Shown: positions 1 to 16,022, counted from the stretch's first letter. The stretch: DNA of 64,000 nt from Streptomyces tagetis (GCF_018069565.1 NZ_JAGPNL010000002.1:744001-808000); one strand, 5' to 3'. Numbers and translations are program-made. The notes: generated by a model not told the origin, from the sequence alone.

Positions 1-714
1 GTCCACCCCGTACAACTCCCTGACCAGCGCGGCGTCGATGGTCTCGCGGGGCGGGCCGCAGGCCACCACCCGGCCGTCCCGCATCGCCACCAGCGAGTCG
101 GCGTAACGGGCGGCGGCGGCCAGATCGTGCACGACCATGACGACGGTGCGCCCGTCGGCCGCGATCCGCCGCACCAGGTCCAGCACCTCGACCGCGTGCC
201 CGATGTCCAGCGCGCTGGTGGGCTCGTCCAGCAGCAGTACCGGCGTCTCCTGGGCCAGGGCCATTGCCAGCCAGCAGCGCTGGCGCTGGCCGCCGGACAG
301 CTCCTCCAGCCGGCGCCCCGCCAGCTCCGTCGTGCCGGTGGCCTCCAGGGCCCGGCCGACGGCCCGTTCGTCCTCGTGCGACCACTGGCGGAACAGGCCC
401 TGGTGCGGATGGCGGCCGTAGCGGACCAGGCCGGCCACGGTGACGGCCTCCGGTGCCTGCGGCGACTGGGGGAGCAGCGCGATGCGGTGCGCCGCCTCGC
501 GCTGACGAAGGCCCCACACGTCCTCGCCGCCCACCAGGACCCGGCCCGACTCCGGTGCGTGCAGCCGGGCCATCGCCCTCAACAGGGTCGACTTGCCACA
601 GCCGTTGGGGCCGACGATGGCGACCACCTGCCCACAGGGCACGGTCACGTCGACCCGGTTCACGACCGTACGACCGGAGTACCCGGCAATGAGCTGCTCG
701 GTGCGCAGTTCCAC
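1..714 (-). CDS. Ferric-siderophore ABC transporter ATPase (FepC/FecE type), 3' end cut by window
   Basis: The reverse strand is open from a GTG at 714 to the window edge, so the C-terminus is missing. The visible part has Walker A (GPNGCGKST), the ABC signature LSGGQRQR, Walker B (VLLLDEPTSALD) and the switch histidine region MVVHDLA, in the order and spacing of FepC/FhuC ATPases. It would energise import of the ferric siderophore with the fused permease (13589-15919) and the lipoprotein (867-1877). The GTG was chosen because AAAGG lies 9 nt upstream. It is divergent from the binding-protein gene across an iron box (762-780), so iron repression is expected. Family assignment is firm; the substrate is inferred from context. 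Confidence 0.9.
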   Translation of the reverse strand, partial: MELRTEQLIAGYSGRTVVNRVDVTVPCGQVVAIVGPNGCGKSTLLRAMARLHAPESGRVLVGGEDVWGLRQREAAHRIALLPQSPQAPEAVTVAGLVRYGRHPHQGLFRQWSHEDERAVGRALEATGTTELAGRRLEELSGGQRQRCWLAMALAQETPVLLLDEPTSALDIGHAVEVLDLVRRIAADGRTVVMVVHDLAAAARYADSLVAMRDGRVVACGPPRETIDAALVRELYGVD

Positions 715-761
715 CTGGACCGACCTTTCGCAGTGAGACGAAGCCCCTTGCCCGGAAGGCG

Positions 762-780
762 TGAGGTAAGGCTAACCTTA
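762..780. promoter_or_regulatory. Iron box (DmdR/IdeR operator) between ATPase and binding-protein genes
   Basis: TGAGGTAAGGCTAACCTTA matches the actinobacterial iron-box palindrome TTAGGTTAGGCTAACCTAA at 16 of 19 positions by my count. It lies 48 nt upstream of the leftward ATPase start and 87 nt upstream of the rightward lipoprotein start. It is expected to mediate iron-dependent repression in both directions. Confidence 0.85.
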
Positions 781-866
781 CTACCGCAGTGCGGTGGTGG
801 CCCGCTGTGTCACCTCCCCCTGCCCATCTGCCTTTTCGTACGCCCCCGTTGAACCATGGAGACCGC

Positions 867-1877
867 ATGTCCCTGTCCAGACGTCCCTCCCCGATGCCCA
901 CCCGCCGCACCGCCGGCCGGGCCGCCGCCGCGGCGGTCGCGGCGGCGCTGCTCCTGGCCGGGTGCGGCACGGACTCCGACGACGCGGACGCCAAGGACGC
1001 CGGCGGAGCGGGCAAGGACACCGCGGCCTCGGCCACGCGTACCGTCAAGGACGCCACCGGACGCGCCGTCGAGGTGCCCGCCGAGCCGAAGCGGATCGTG
1101 ACGCTCACTCAGGAGGACCTGGACGCCGTCCTCGCCCTCGGGCTGAAGCCCGTCGGCATCACCAACGGCCAGGGCCTCGACAAGCCGCCCGCCTACCTCG
1201 CCGCCAAGGTGAGCGGCATCGACGTCGTCGGCAACCTGCTCCAGCCCGTGATGGACAAGGTGGTCGCCGCCAAGCCCGACCTCATCCTCGCCGGTGACAT
1301 GCAGGACGAGCAGGTGCTCGGGCAACTGCGCGAGATCACGCCGGCCACCCTCGTCACGATGGCCCCCACCGACGACTGGAAGCTGTCCTTCCGGGGCATC
1401 GGCAACGCCGTCAACAAGCTGGACGCGGCGAACGAGGTCATCACCGGGCACGAGGAGGCCGCCAAGGCCGCCGGCGAGAAGCTGGGCGCGAACAAGGGCG
1501 CCGAGGTCTCCATCGTCCGCTGGAACCCGGACGGCCCGAGCTGGATGGAGAACAAGCAGTTCGCCAGCGGCATCGCCCTGGAGATGGGCCTCAAGCGGCC
1601 GAAGGCGCAGAACAAGGACGGCAACGCGCACACGCCCTCGCTGAGCCTGGAGAAGATCAACGAGATCGACGGCGACTGGCTCTTCCTGTCGACCCTCACC
1701 TCCGACGGCGAGAAGGCCCTCGAAGACGTCCGGGCCAAGGCCGCCTACAAGGACCTCAACGCGGTCGAGAAGGGCCACGCCGTCACCGTCGACGGCTCGG
1801 TCTGGTCCACGCGCGGCGGACCGCTCGCCGCCGACGTGGTGATGGGCGACATCAGCAAGGCGCTGGGCGGCTCCTGA
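867..1877 (+). CDS. Siderophore-binding lipoprotein (FecB/FepB-like periplasmic-binding protein)
   Basis: This 336-residue protein begins with an Arg-rich n-region, a hydrophobic stretch and the lipobox LLLAGC, with the lipidated cysteine at residue 33. It is therefore a membrane-anchored substrate-binding protein. After a short acidic linker the mature part follows the class III binding-protein fold (TVKDATGRAVEVPAEPKR, then VGNLLQPVMDKVVAAKPDLI). It should capture the ferric siderophore for the permease at 13589-15919 and the ATPase at 1-714. The ATG at 867 is preceded by GGAGA 4 nt upstream; a longer in-frame start at 789 has no ribosome site and would bury the signal peptide. The iron box upstream and a perfect hairpin downstream (1908-1941) bracket it as a single-gene unit. 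Confidence 0.92.
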   Translation: MSLSRRPSPMPTRRTAGRAAAAAVAAALLLAGCGTDSDDADAKDAGGAGKDTAASATRTVKDATGRAVEVPAEPKRIVTLTQEDLDAVLALGLKPVGITNGQGLDKPPAYLAAKVSGIDVVGNLLQPVMDKVVAAKPDLILAGDMQDEQVLGQLREITPATLVTMAPTDDWKLSFRGIGNAVNKLDAANEVITGHEEAAKAAGEKLGANKGAEVSIVRWNPDGPSWMENKQFASGIALEMGLKRPKAQNKDGNAHTPSLSLEKINEIDGDWLFLSTLTSDGEKALEDVRAKAAYKDLNAVEKGHAVTVDGSVWSTRGGPLAADVVMGDISKALGGS

Positions 1878-1907
1878 CGCCCCGTCGCCCTCCGGTGTCC
1901 TGCGGAG

Positions 1908-1941
1908 GGGGTGCGGGCGGCCCGACGGCCGCCCGCACCCC
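1908..1941. terminator. Bidirectional hairpin terminator
   Basis: A perfect 15-bp GC-rich inverted repeat (1908-1922 with 1927-1941) around the loop CGAC lies between the convergent lipoprotein gene (stop 1877) and M20 hydrolase gene (stop 1950). It has no U-tract, as is usual for Streptomyces terminators. Confidence 0.8.
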
Positions 1942-1949
1942 GCGCGTCC

Positions 1950-3128
1950 TCAGCCGGTGGGCCCCGCGTGCCCCTTCCGCCGGGAGCGGGCGAAGTCCGC
2001 GGCGGTCCACGCCATGGCCGTCGCCCCGTCCAGCAGCGCCTGGTCGCCCGCGGGGGAGACGGCCGCCTCGGCGAAGGCGGCCTCGTGCGGTCCGCACGCA
2101 CCGCCGCTGATGTCGAGCACCGGGTGGATGGAGGGGACCGCGTGCGACACGTTGCCCATGTCGGTGCAGGCGAACGGGGGCCGCTCCACCGGCTCCGGAC
2201 GGCCGAGCGCCCGCGCGTTCGCCGTCCACCAGGCGATCAGCGCGGGGTCGCCCCGGAAGTCCAGGTAGTCGGGCTCGGGGCGCTCCAGCGTCACCTCGCA
2301 ACCGGTGGCCAGCGCGCCCGCGCGGAAGCACGCCTCCACCCGGGCGCGCAGCTCGGCGAGGTCCTCGGCGGCCGGCGTCCGCAGCTCGTACTCGGCGCGG
2401 GCCAGGTCGGGGACGGCGTTCGGCGCCCGGCCGGCCTCGGTGGTGATGCCGTGCACCCGCCACTCGGACGGCAGGTGCTGGCGCAGCAGGCCGAGGGCGA
2501 CCTGGGCCACGGTCAGGGCGTCGGCGGCGTTGCGGCCCTCGTGCGGATTGAGGCTCGGATGGGCGGCCTTGCCGGTGTACGTCACCGACAGGGTGCCCAG
2601 GGCGAAGGAACGGAAGTCGGCGATGTCGAAGGGGCACGGGTGCACCATCATGGCGGCGTCCACGCCGTCGAAGGCGCCCTGTTCGAGCATCAGCGCCTTC
2701 CCGGCGCCCCGTTCCTCCGCCGGGGTGCCCAGCACCCGTAGGGACAGGCCGAGTTCGTCGGCGAACGGGGCGAGGCCCAGGGCGGCGCCGACCCCGGCTG
2801 CGGCGATGAGGTTGTGGCCGCAGGCGTGGCCGAGTCCGGGCAGGGCGTCGTACTCGCAGACCACCGCGACCGTGTGCGGGCCGCTGCCCGCCCGCGCCTC
2901 GAAGGCGGTCTCCAGCCCGTAGGCGGGCGCCGTCACCCGGAACCCCTCGGCGGCCAGGAGCTCGGCGCACCAGGCGGCGGCCCGGTGCTCGCCGAAGGCC
3001 GTCTCGGGGTGGGCGTGGATGCGGCGGCTGAGGCCGAGCAGCGCCTCCCGGTGCCTCTCGATCGCCGTGCGTATACGGGACTTGACGTCGTCCGGGGCTG
3101 CTCCGGCGCCCTCGTGCGGGTCGGTCAT
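1950..3128 (-). CDS. M20-family amidohydrolase/metallopeptidase
   Basis: A 392-residue M20 (AbgB/PM20D2-like) hydrolase. Visible metal and catalytic motifs are HACGHN, PAEERG, MVHPC and a C-terminal GPHEAA. The family removes acyl or amino-acid groups from amide bonds using a two-metal site. The ATG at 3128 is preceded by GAGGAG; a further in-frame ATG upstream (3194) would overlap the iron box. The gene is divergent from the siderophore NRPS across the iron box at 3199-3217, so it is probably iron-regulated. I infer a role in siderophore metabolism, such as trimming a precursor or cleaving DHB-amino acid amides after uptake, but sequence alone does not show the substrate. General peptide or aminoacyl salvage is the alternative. 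Confidence 0.85.
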   Translation of the reverse strand: MTDPHEGAGAAPDDVKSRIRTAIERHREALLGLSRRIHAHPETAFGEHRAAAWCAELLAAEGFRVTAPAYGLETAFEARAGSGPHTVAVVCEYDALPGLGHACGHNLIAAAGVGAALGLAPFADELGLSLRVLGTPAEERGAGKALMLEQGAFDGVDAAMMVHPCPFDIADFRSFALGTLSVTYTGKAAHPSLNPHEGRNAADALTVAQVALGLLRQHLPSEWRVHGITTEAGRAPNAVPDLARAEYELRTPAAEDLAELRARVEACFRAGALATGCEVTLERPEPDYLDFRGDPALIAWWTANARALGRPEPVERPPFACTDMGNVSHAVPSIHPVLDISGGACGPHEAAFAEAAVSPAGDQALLDGATAMAWTAADFARSRRKGHAGPTG

Positions 3129-3198
3129 CGGCTCCTCTTCCGTGGTGCGGGGCGCCCGGCCGCCCGGGGGCGGGGGTGGGATGGGCGCATGCAAGTAA

Positions 3199-3217
3199 TT
3201 AGCTTAGGCTTACCTAA
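3199..3217. promoter_or_regulatory. Iron box between M20 hydrolase and NRPS genes
   Basis: TTAGCTTAGGCTTACCTAA matches the iron-box consensus at 17 of 19 positions by my count, the best of the four in the window. It lies 61 nt upstream of the NRPS start and 70 nt upstream of the divergent M20 start. Confidence 0.88.
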
Positions 3218-3278
3218 GTCCTTGCTGGTCGTGGTGTGACCCGGCAAAGGCTCTGACGAACCGAGGAGTTGCTCCCAG

Positions 3279-10508
<7,230 letters not shown>

Positions 10509-10515
10509 CACCCCG

Positions 10516-10728
10516 ATGGCCGTGAACCACGACGCCCCCGTCAACCCCTTCGACGCGGACGGCGACACCGGCGCCTTCCTCGTCCTGGCCAACGCCGAGG
10601 GCCGGCACTCGCTGTGGCCGGACTTCGCCGACGTGCCGGACGGCTGGACCACCGTCCACGGACCGTGCCCGCGCCAGGACGCGCTGGACTGGGTCGTCGC
10701 GCACGCCAGCGGGCTGCTGCCCCGGTGA
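10516..10728 (+). CDS. MbtH-like protein, NRPS adenylation chaperone
   Basis: A 70-residue MbtH-family protein carrying the hallmark N-x-E-G-x-H-S-L-W-P segment followed by a DVPDGW turn. MbtH proteins bind adenylation domains and are needed for their solubility or activity, here most likely A1 and A2 of the adjoining synthetase. The ATG is 7 nt after the NRPS stop with no clear ribosome site, so translation is probably coupled. Its stop overlaps the GTG of the exporter gene (GTGA), making a three-gene unit under the iron box at 3199. Confidence 0.95.
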   Translation: MAVNHDAPVNPFDADGDTGAFLVLANAEGRHSLWPDFADVPDGWTTVHGPCPRQDALDWVVAHASGLLPR

Positions 10729-12221
10729 CCGCGTCCGACTCCCCCGCCGGGCGGGGCGCACGGCGGACGCCGCTGAGCCCCCGCCTGGCCGTGGTCCTCG
10801 TCTACGTGGCCGCGATGTGCATGAACGGCCTGGACTCGACCATCGTCAACCCGGCCCTCTACACCATCGCCGAGGACTTCGGCCGGCCTGTCTCGGCCGC
10901 CAACACGGTCGAGACGGCCTTCCTGGTGGCCCTCGCCCTCGCCCTGCCGGTCGCCGGCTGGCTCGGCGACCGGTACGGCACCAAACGGGTCTTCCTCGGC
11001 TCGCTGGCCGTGTTCACCGCCGCCTCCGCCCTCTGCGGCCTCGCCCAGAACCTGCCCGTGCTGGTCATGGCCCGCGCGGTGCAGGGCCTCGCCGGCGGGC
11101 TGCTCACCCCGGTCGGCATGACCCTGCTCTTCCGCGCCTTCACCCCGCCGGAGCGGGCCGGGCTGGCGAAGGTGCTGATCGTGCCGACGGCGCTGATGCC
11201 GGCCCTCGGCCCGCCGCTCGGCGGCCTGCTCACCGAACACCTCTCCTGGCACTGGCTGTTCTTCGTCAACGTGCCGGTCGGCGCCGCCGCCCTGGCGCTC
11301 GGCGCGTTCGGCCTGCGCGAGCACGTCGAGGGCACCGCCGGCCCCTTCGACCGGACCGGCTTCTGGCTCGCCACCCCCGCCCTCGGCCTGCTCACCTACG
11401 CGCTCGGCTTCGGACCGGCCCACGGCTGGTCGGACCCGTTCGTCGCGGTGGGCGGCGCCGTCGGCGCGGTCCTGCTGGTGGCGGCCGTCCTCCAGCAGCG
11501 GCGGGCCCCGGCCCCCCTGCTCGGCCTGCGGCTCTTCGCCGACCGATACTACGGTCCGGCCGCCGCGCTGGCCGCGCTCACCGCGGCCGGGCTGATGGGC
11601 GTCCTCTTCGTGGTGCCGCTCCTCTTCCAGGCGGCCCTGGGCGGCAGCGCCCTGGACGCCGGGCTGAGCGTCTTCCCGGAGGCGATCGGGCTGATGCTCG
11701 CCTCCCAGGTCGTCGACCGGCTGCTGCCCCGGCTGGGCCCGCGGCGGCTGGCGGTGACCGCGCTCCTCGCAGCCGCCGCGGTGTTCGGCGCGCTCGCGGC
11801 GCCGGGCACGGCGGAGAACGAGTGGGCCGTGCGCGCCCTGATGTTCGCCATCGGGCTGGTGCTGGGCACCGCCGTGCTCACCGTGCAGCTCGCCGGGTTC
11901 GAGACCATCGCGCCGCCCGACATGGGCCAGGCGATGGGCCTCTTCCAGATCGTCCGCACCCTCGGCGGCGCCCTCGGCATCGCCCTGTGCGCGGCGCTGG
12001 TCGGCGGCGGCGGGGACGCCGCGGGGACGACGATGGACGCGGGCCCCTTCCGGACGGCGGTGTGGGCGACGGCCGCCCTGGTCGCGGTCTCGGCGCTGTG
12101 CGCGCTGCGCCTGCCCCGTACGGTGTCGCAGCCGCCGCCGCTGCCCGAGGAGGCGGCGGACGACGCGCCGGGCGAGAGCGGCCCGGCACCGCAGGCGCCC
12201 GAGCGGACCACCGCCCCCTGA
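10725..12221 (+). CDS. MFS exporter (DHA2/EmrB type), probable siderophore efflux
   Basis: A 498-residue integral membrane protein of the 14-helix drug:H+ antiporter-2 family. It begins LAVVLVYVAAMCMNGLDSTI, has motif A (GDRYGTKR) after helix 2, and the GPPLGG segment in helix 5. The C-tail is short, acidic and Pro-rich. Position directly behind the NRPS and MbtH, with the GTG start overlapping the MbtH stop, points to export of the finished siderophore, as EntS or YmfD-type exporters do. Membership of DHA2 is seen in the sequence; the substrate is inferred from the operon. A hairpin follows the stop. Confidence 0.88.
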   Translation: MTASDSPAGRGARRTPLSPRLAVVLVYVAAMCMNGLDSTIVNPALYTIAEDFGRPVSAANTVETAFLVALALALPVAGWLGDRYGTKRVFLGSLAVFTAASALCGLAQNLPVLVMARAVQGLAGGLLTPVGMTLLFRAFTPPERAGLAKVLIVPTALMPALGPPLGGLLTEHLSWHWLFFVNVPVGAAALALGAFGLREHVEGTAGPFDRTGFWLATPALGLLTYALGFGPAHGWSDPFVAVGGAVGAVLLVAAVLQQRRAPAPLLGLRLFADRYYGPAAALAALTAAGLMGVLFVVPLLFQAALGGSALDAGLSVFPEAIGLMLASQVVDRLLPRLGPRRLAVTALLAAAAVFGALAAPGTAENEWAVRALMFAIGLVLGTAVLTVQLAGFETIAPPDMGQAMGLFQIVRTLGGALGIALCAALVGGGGDAAGTTMDAGPFRTAVWATAALVAVSALCALRLPRTVSQPPPLPEEAADDAPGESGPAPQAPERTTAP

Positions 12222-12225
12222 GCGC

Positions 12226-12266
12226 GGGAGGCGCCCCGTGGCGGAGGGGACCGCGGGGCGCCTCCC
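12226..12266. terminator. Hairpin terminator between exporter and esterase genes
   Basis: A perfect 13-bp inverted repeat (12226-12238 with 12254-12266) with a 15-nt loop lies between two convergent stop codons at 12221 and 12285. It probably serves both directions. Confidence 0.75.
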
Positions 12267-12284
12267 GTTCCGGCGGGGCCTGGG

Positions 12285-13538
12285 CTAGCGCGCCGCGCGC
12301 TCCCCGGCCGGTGTCTCCGGCTGCGCCGGGCCCAGCAGGTCCGCCAGGGCGTCGGCCAGTCCGCCCCGCCAACAGGCGTAGTCGTGGCCGCCGTTGAACT
12401 CCCGGTAGGCGATCTCGTAGCCCCGGGCCCGCAGCACGTTGCGCAGCCGCCGGTTCTCCGCGAGGAGCATCCACTCCTGGAGGCCCACCTCCAGCCAGAG
12501 CCGGACCGGGCGGCGGGCCCCGGAGGCGTACCGCCGGGTCAGCCACTCCGGGCCCAGCCCGGGATCGTCCTCCGGCCACCAGAAGGCACCCGACTGCGAC
12601 ACGGCGAGCCCGAACCGGTCCGGCCGCCGGTACGCGGCGAACGCCGCCGTCAGCCCGCCCGCGCTCTGCCCGGCGAGCAGCGTCCGCTCCGGCCGCGAGG
12701 TGACGCCGAACTCGGTCCGTGCCCACGGCAGCAGCGCCTCCGCGAGCCAGTCCACGAAGGCGCCGTTGCAGCTCAGGTCCTCCATCCGGCGCTCCATGGT
12801 GTCCACCATCAGCACCACGGCCGGCGCCAGCGCCCCGGCCCCGTGCATCCGGTCGAGCAGGGCCCCGGTCTCCAGCACCGGCCCCCACATCTCCCCGTCG
12901 AGCAGCACGGCGACCGGGTACGACCGCGACGCCCGGTGTCCGGGCGGCAGGTGGACCCGTACCCGGCGCCCGTCCACCTCCCGCTCCAGATCCCCGCCGG
13001 CGCGCGGCACGGGACCCGCCGCGTACGGCTGCGGCGGGGCGGCCGGCAGCGACAGCACCGACGCCGGGCGGCGCGGGGCGGGGGAGGGCAGGGCGGGCTC
13101 CCTGCTCAGCGGGTCCGGCACGGCCCGGTCCAGGGTGGAGCGCCAGGAGGCCCGGTCGGTGCGCAGCAGCTCGGCGCGGTCCCGGTGGCCGGGCAGGAAC
13201 TGGTAGGAGGCGCGGTGGTCGGCGCGCAGCCGGTGGGAGAGCCACCACAGCGACGTGCCCTCGGCCCGGCGCATCAGATGCCGGGTCAGGTCGCCGCCGT
13301 GCCGGTCCCGGTCGGTGACGGTGTGCAGGAGCAGCAGCACGTCGGTGGCCGGCCGGTCGGGCTCGTCCCACCACAGGAAGGTGACCAGCCGGTGGTCCGG
13401 GTCGCCCTCGGGGTCGGCCTCGACCAGAGGCGTCCCGGTCCGGGCGGCGCGCAGCCGGAACGCGGCCTCGGCCCCCGGCACCCCGGCCCGCACCCCCTCG
13501 CCGAGGGCGCGCAGCGCGGGACTGGCAGGTGCGGTCAC
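12285..13538 (-). CDS. Enterochelin-esterase-like hydrolase (Fes family)
   Basis: A 417-residue alpha/beta hydrolase. The N-terminal third resembles the Fes beta-sandwich domain (VTFLWWDEP, then LMRRAEGTSLWWLSHRL). The C-terminal half is an esterase D-type domain with nucleophile elbow GQSAGG near residue 290 and a catalytic His in FNGGHDYACWRGG near 383. Fes enzymes hydrolyse the trilactone or ester backbone of ferric catechol siderophores to release iron in the cytoplasm. No signal peptide is visible, in keeping with a cytoplasmic enzyme. GTG start with AAAGG upstream. It follows the permease gene on the same strand by 50 nt. A Thr-ester backbone, predicted from the NRPS, would be its substrate. 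Confidence 0.9.
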   Translation of the reverse strand: MTAPASPALRALGEGVRAGVPGAEAAFRLRAARTGTPLVEADPEGDPDHRLVTFLWWDEPDRPATDVLLLLHTVTDRDRHGGDLTRHLMRRAEGTSLWWLSHRLRADHRASYQFLPGHRDRAELLRTDRASWRSTLDRAVPDPLSREPALPSPAPRRPASVLSLPAAPPQPYAAGPVPRAGGDLEREVDGRRVRVHLPPGHRASRSYPVAVLLDGEMWGPVLETGALLDRMHGAGALAPAVVLMVDTMERRMEDLSCNGAFVDWLAEALLPWARTEFGVTSRPERTLLAGQSAGGLTAAFAAYRRPDRFGLAVSQSGAFWWPEDDPGLGPEWLTRRYASGARRPVRLWLEVGLQEWMLLAENRRLRNVLRARGYEIAYREFNGGHDYACWRGGLADALADLLGPAQPETPAGERAAR

Positions 13539-13588
13539 GGTGGTCCGCCTTTCGTCGTTTCGTCAGGGGGTCGGGGAGGGGGCCCGGG

Positions 13589-15919
13589 TCAGACGCGGGT
13601 GGCGGCCGACCGGCCCAGCAGCACCCACAGCAGGAAGGGGCCGCCGAGCACGGTGGTCACCACGCCGACCGGCAGTTCGGAACCGGAGAACGCGATCCGC
13701 CCGAGGGTGTCGGCGGCCACCACCAGCACCGCGCCGGTGAGCATCGACCCGGCCAGCGGCACGCGGAGCGGCCCGGCGAGCCGCGCGGCGATCACCGGGG
13801 AGGCCAGGGCGACGAAGGAGACGGGGCCGCAGACGCCGACCGCGAGTCCGGCGAGGGCGACGGCCAGCAGCATGCACAGCATCCGCACCCGGCCGGGGGT
13901 GACGCCGACGGAGGCGGCGGTGGAGTCGTCGAAGCGCAGCACGGACAGGTGCCGGGCCACCGCCAGCGCCGCCGGCACCAGCACCACGAGCCCGATCAGC
14001 ACCGGTACGGCGACGGAGTAGCCGCGTCCGTTGAGGCTGCCGGAGGTCCACACGTACAGGGAGGCCGCGGAGTTGAGGGAGCGGCGGGAGAGGACGACCT
14101 GGGTGACGGCCGAGGCGAGCGCCGACATGGCGAGGCCGACGACGAGCACGCGGTAGCCGCGCTGCCCGAGGCCGCCGGAGACGGTGGTGACGACGAGGAC
14201 GGCGGCGAGCGCGCCGAGCGGCCCGGCCCACCAGGCGCCGAAGGTGCCGGTGGAACTGAGCGTCACCGACAGCAGGACGGCGGCGGTGGCCCCGTCGTTG
14301 ACGCCGAGGAGTTCGGGGGTGGCGAGCCGGTTGCGGGCCAGCGTCTGGGTGAGGCAGCCGGCCAGTCCGAGGGCGGCGCCGGCCGCGAGCCCGGCCACGA
14401 TCCGGCCCAGCCGGAACTTCTGCACCAGCAGGACGTCGAAGCGGTCGCCCTGCCCGAACACGGCCCGGAAGGTCCGGGACACGCCCATGTCGCTCTGGCC
14501 CGCGTAGGCCGACAGGACCACGGCCACCACGCCGAGGGCGGCGAGCAGCAGGGCGGCGGAGGCGGGGCGCCGGTGCACCAGCAGGGAGAGCCGGCCGCGC
14601 CGCACCACGGCCGTGCCCGCGGCGAGCGCCCCGTCCGCCGGCTCCGTGGCCGCCGTCTCGGCGGACCCGCTCTCCGGGCGGGCCGGGCGCATCCGCCGCC
14701 ACAGGCCGGTCACCAGGGCGGGCAGTCCGCGCCCGGCGCCGGACGGGGCACCGTCGGCGGCCGGTTCGGTCATGCCCATCGCGGCCAGTTGGCGGGAGCG
14801 GACGATGCCGATGAGGACCGGGGCGCCGATCAGGGCCACGATCACCGACACCGGCGCCTCGAAGGGCCGTGAGACCACCCGGGCCGCGATGTCCGCCACC
14901 GTCAGTACCCCGGCGCCGATCAGCCCCGCGAGCACGGTGCGCGCGGCCGGACGGGTGGCCGCCAGCGTCCGGGCGAGGAAACCGGCGAGCAGCCCGAGGA
15001 AGGAGATGGGCCCGGCCAGCGCGACCGCCGCCGCGGTGAGCAGCGTCACCCCGGCCGCCACCGTCGTACGGATCAGGGACGGACGGTGGCCGAGGCCGCG
15101 CGCGAGGTCGTCGCCGAGCGCGAGCGCCGACAGCGGCCGGGTCAGCAGCAGGGCGATGGCGAAGCCGACGGCGAGCACGGGCAGCAGCGGGCCCAGCTCG
15201 CCGTAACCCTCCACGCCCGCCAGCGAACCCAGTACCCAGAAGCGGAACCGGTCGTAGGTCTCCGCCGAGTTGACCACGATGACGCTGGTGATCCCGCCGA
15301 AGGTGGCGCCCAGCGCGGAGCCGGCCAGCACGAGCCGCATGGGGGAGCCGCCGCGGCCCCGTCCGGCGATGAGCAGCACGAGCCCGCTGACCACCACCGC
15401 ACCGACGAACGCGCATCCGAGATAGGCGTAACCGGAATCCAGTCCCAGCAGTGCGATGCCCGCCACGACGCCCAGCGAGGCACCCGCGTTGACGCCCAGC
15501 AGGCCGGTCTCGGCCAGCGGGTTGCGGGTGACCGCCTGGAGCAGGCAGCCGGCGATGCCGAGGGCGGCGCCGACCAGCAGCGCGGTGAGCGTGCGGGGGA
15601 GCCGGAGATCCCCGATGACCAGGGACAAGCGGCTGTCGGCGCGGGCGCCGTGACGATTCAGCACATAGTCCAGCGCGCCGCCGGGCCCCACCTCGCCCGC
15701 GCCGACGCAGAGCGAGAGCGCGCCGAGCAGGACGACCGCCGCCGCGCAGCCGGCGACGATCAGCCGGGTGCGGTGGCGCGAGGGGTCGGCGGAGGAGCTT
15801 CGCTCGGTGCCGGCCGGGGCGGGGACGGGAGCGGACGCGTCGGCCGTGACCGTCAACGTCCCTGTATGTCCGCCCTCTTGGGCCGGTGAGCGATGGACCT
15901 CGGAATCCCGCGTCTGCAT
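13589..15919 (-). CDS. Fused FecCD-type ferric-siderophore permease (two permease units in one chain)
   Basis: 776 residues containing two complete FecCD/BtuC-type permease units. The first carries LRLPRTLTALLVGAALGIAG and RNPLAETGLLGVNAG near residues 105-150; the second carries FRLGRIVAGLAAGAALGLAG and RNRLATPELLGVNDG near 500-545. A charged, Ala/Gly/Pro-rich linker (about 385-425) joins them. Most systems encode these subunits separately (FepD and FepG), so this is a natural fusion, known in some actinobacteria. It would pair with the ATPase at 1-714 and the lipoprotein at 867-1877. The ATG at 15919 lies only 4 nt from the iron box, so the mRNA may be leaderless or start translation further in. 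The esterase gene is 50 nt downstream. Confidence 0.92.
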   Translation of the reverse strand: MQTRDSEVHRSPAQEGGHTGTLTVTADASAPVPAPAGTERSSSADPSRHRTRLIVAGCAAAVVLLGALSLCVGAGEVGPGGALDYVLNRHGARADSRLSLVIGDLRLPRTLTALLVGAALGIAGCLLQAVTRNPLAETGLLGVNAGASLGVVAGIALLGLDSGYAYLGCAFVGAVVVSGLVLLIAGRGRGGSPMRLVLAGSALGATFGGITSVIVVNSAETYDRFRFWVLGSLAGVEGYGELGPLLPVLAVGFAIALLLTRPLSALALGDDLARGLGHRPSLIRTTVAAGVTLLTAAAVALAGPISFLGLLAGFLARTLAATRPAARTVLAGLIGAGVLTVADIAARVVSRPFEAPVSVIVALIGAPVLIGIVRSRQLAAMGMTEPAADGAPSGAGRGLPALVTGLWRRMRPARPESGSAETAATEPADGALAAGTAVVRRGRLSLLVHRRPASAALLLAALGVVAVVLSAYAGQSDMGVSRTFRAVFGQGDRFDVLLVQKFRLGRIVAGLAAGAALGLAGCLTQTLARNRLATPELLGVNDGATAAVLLSVTLSSTGTFGAWWAGPLGALAAVLVVTTVSGGLGQRGYRVLVVGLAMSALASAVTQVVLSRRSLNSAASLYVWTSGSLNGRGYSVAVPVLIGLVVLVPAALAVARHLSVLRFDDSTAASVGVTPGRVRMLCMLLAVALAGLAVGVCGPVSFVALASPVIAARLAGPLRVPLAGSMLTGAVLVVAADTLGRIAFSGSELPVGVVTTVLGGPFLLWVLLGRSAATRV

Positions 15920-15923
15920 GAAG

Positions 15924-15942
15924 TGAGGTTAGCCTAACCATA
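15924..15942. promoter_or_regulatory. Iron box upstream of permease-esterase operon
   Basis: TGAGGTTAGCCTAACCATA matches the iron-box consensus on the reverse strand at 16 of 19 positions by my count. It is 4 nt from the permease start codon, so a bound regulator would block initiation directly. Confidence 0.85.
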
Positions 15943-16003
15943 TAAGTGGCGGTCGGGCGTGCCTCTCCGTCAGGGCCGGGAGCGGCTGTCGCCCATGGGT
16001 TAA

Positions 16004-16022
16004 TAAGGTTAGGCTTACCTTA
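16004..16022. promoter_or_regulatory. Iron box upstream of dhbC-dhbE-ArCP operon
   Basis: TAAGGTTAGGCTTACCTTA matches the iron-box consensus at 16 of 19 positions by my count. It lies 61 nt from the box for the permease, so each divergent operon has its own operator. The last base of the box is the A of an ATG (16022), about 400 nt before the likely dhbC start. Confidence 0.85.
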
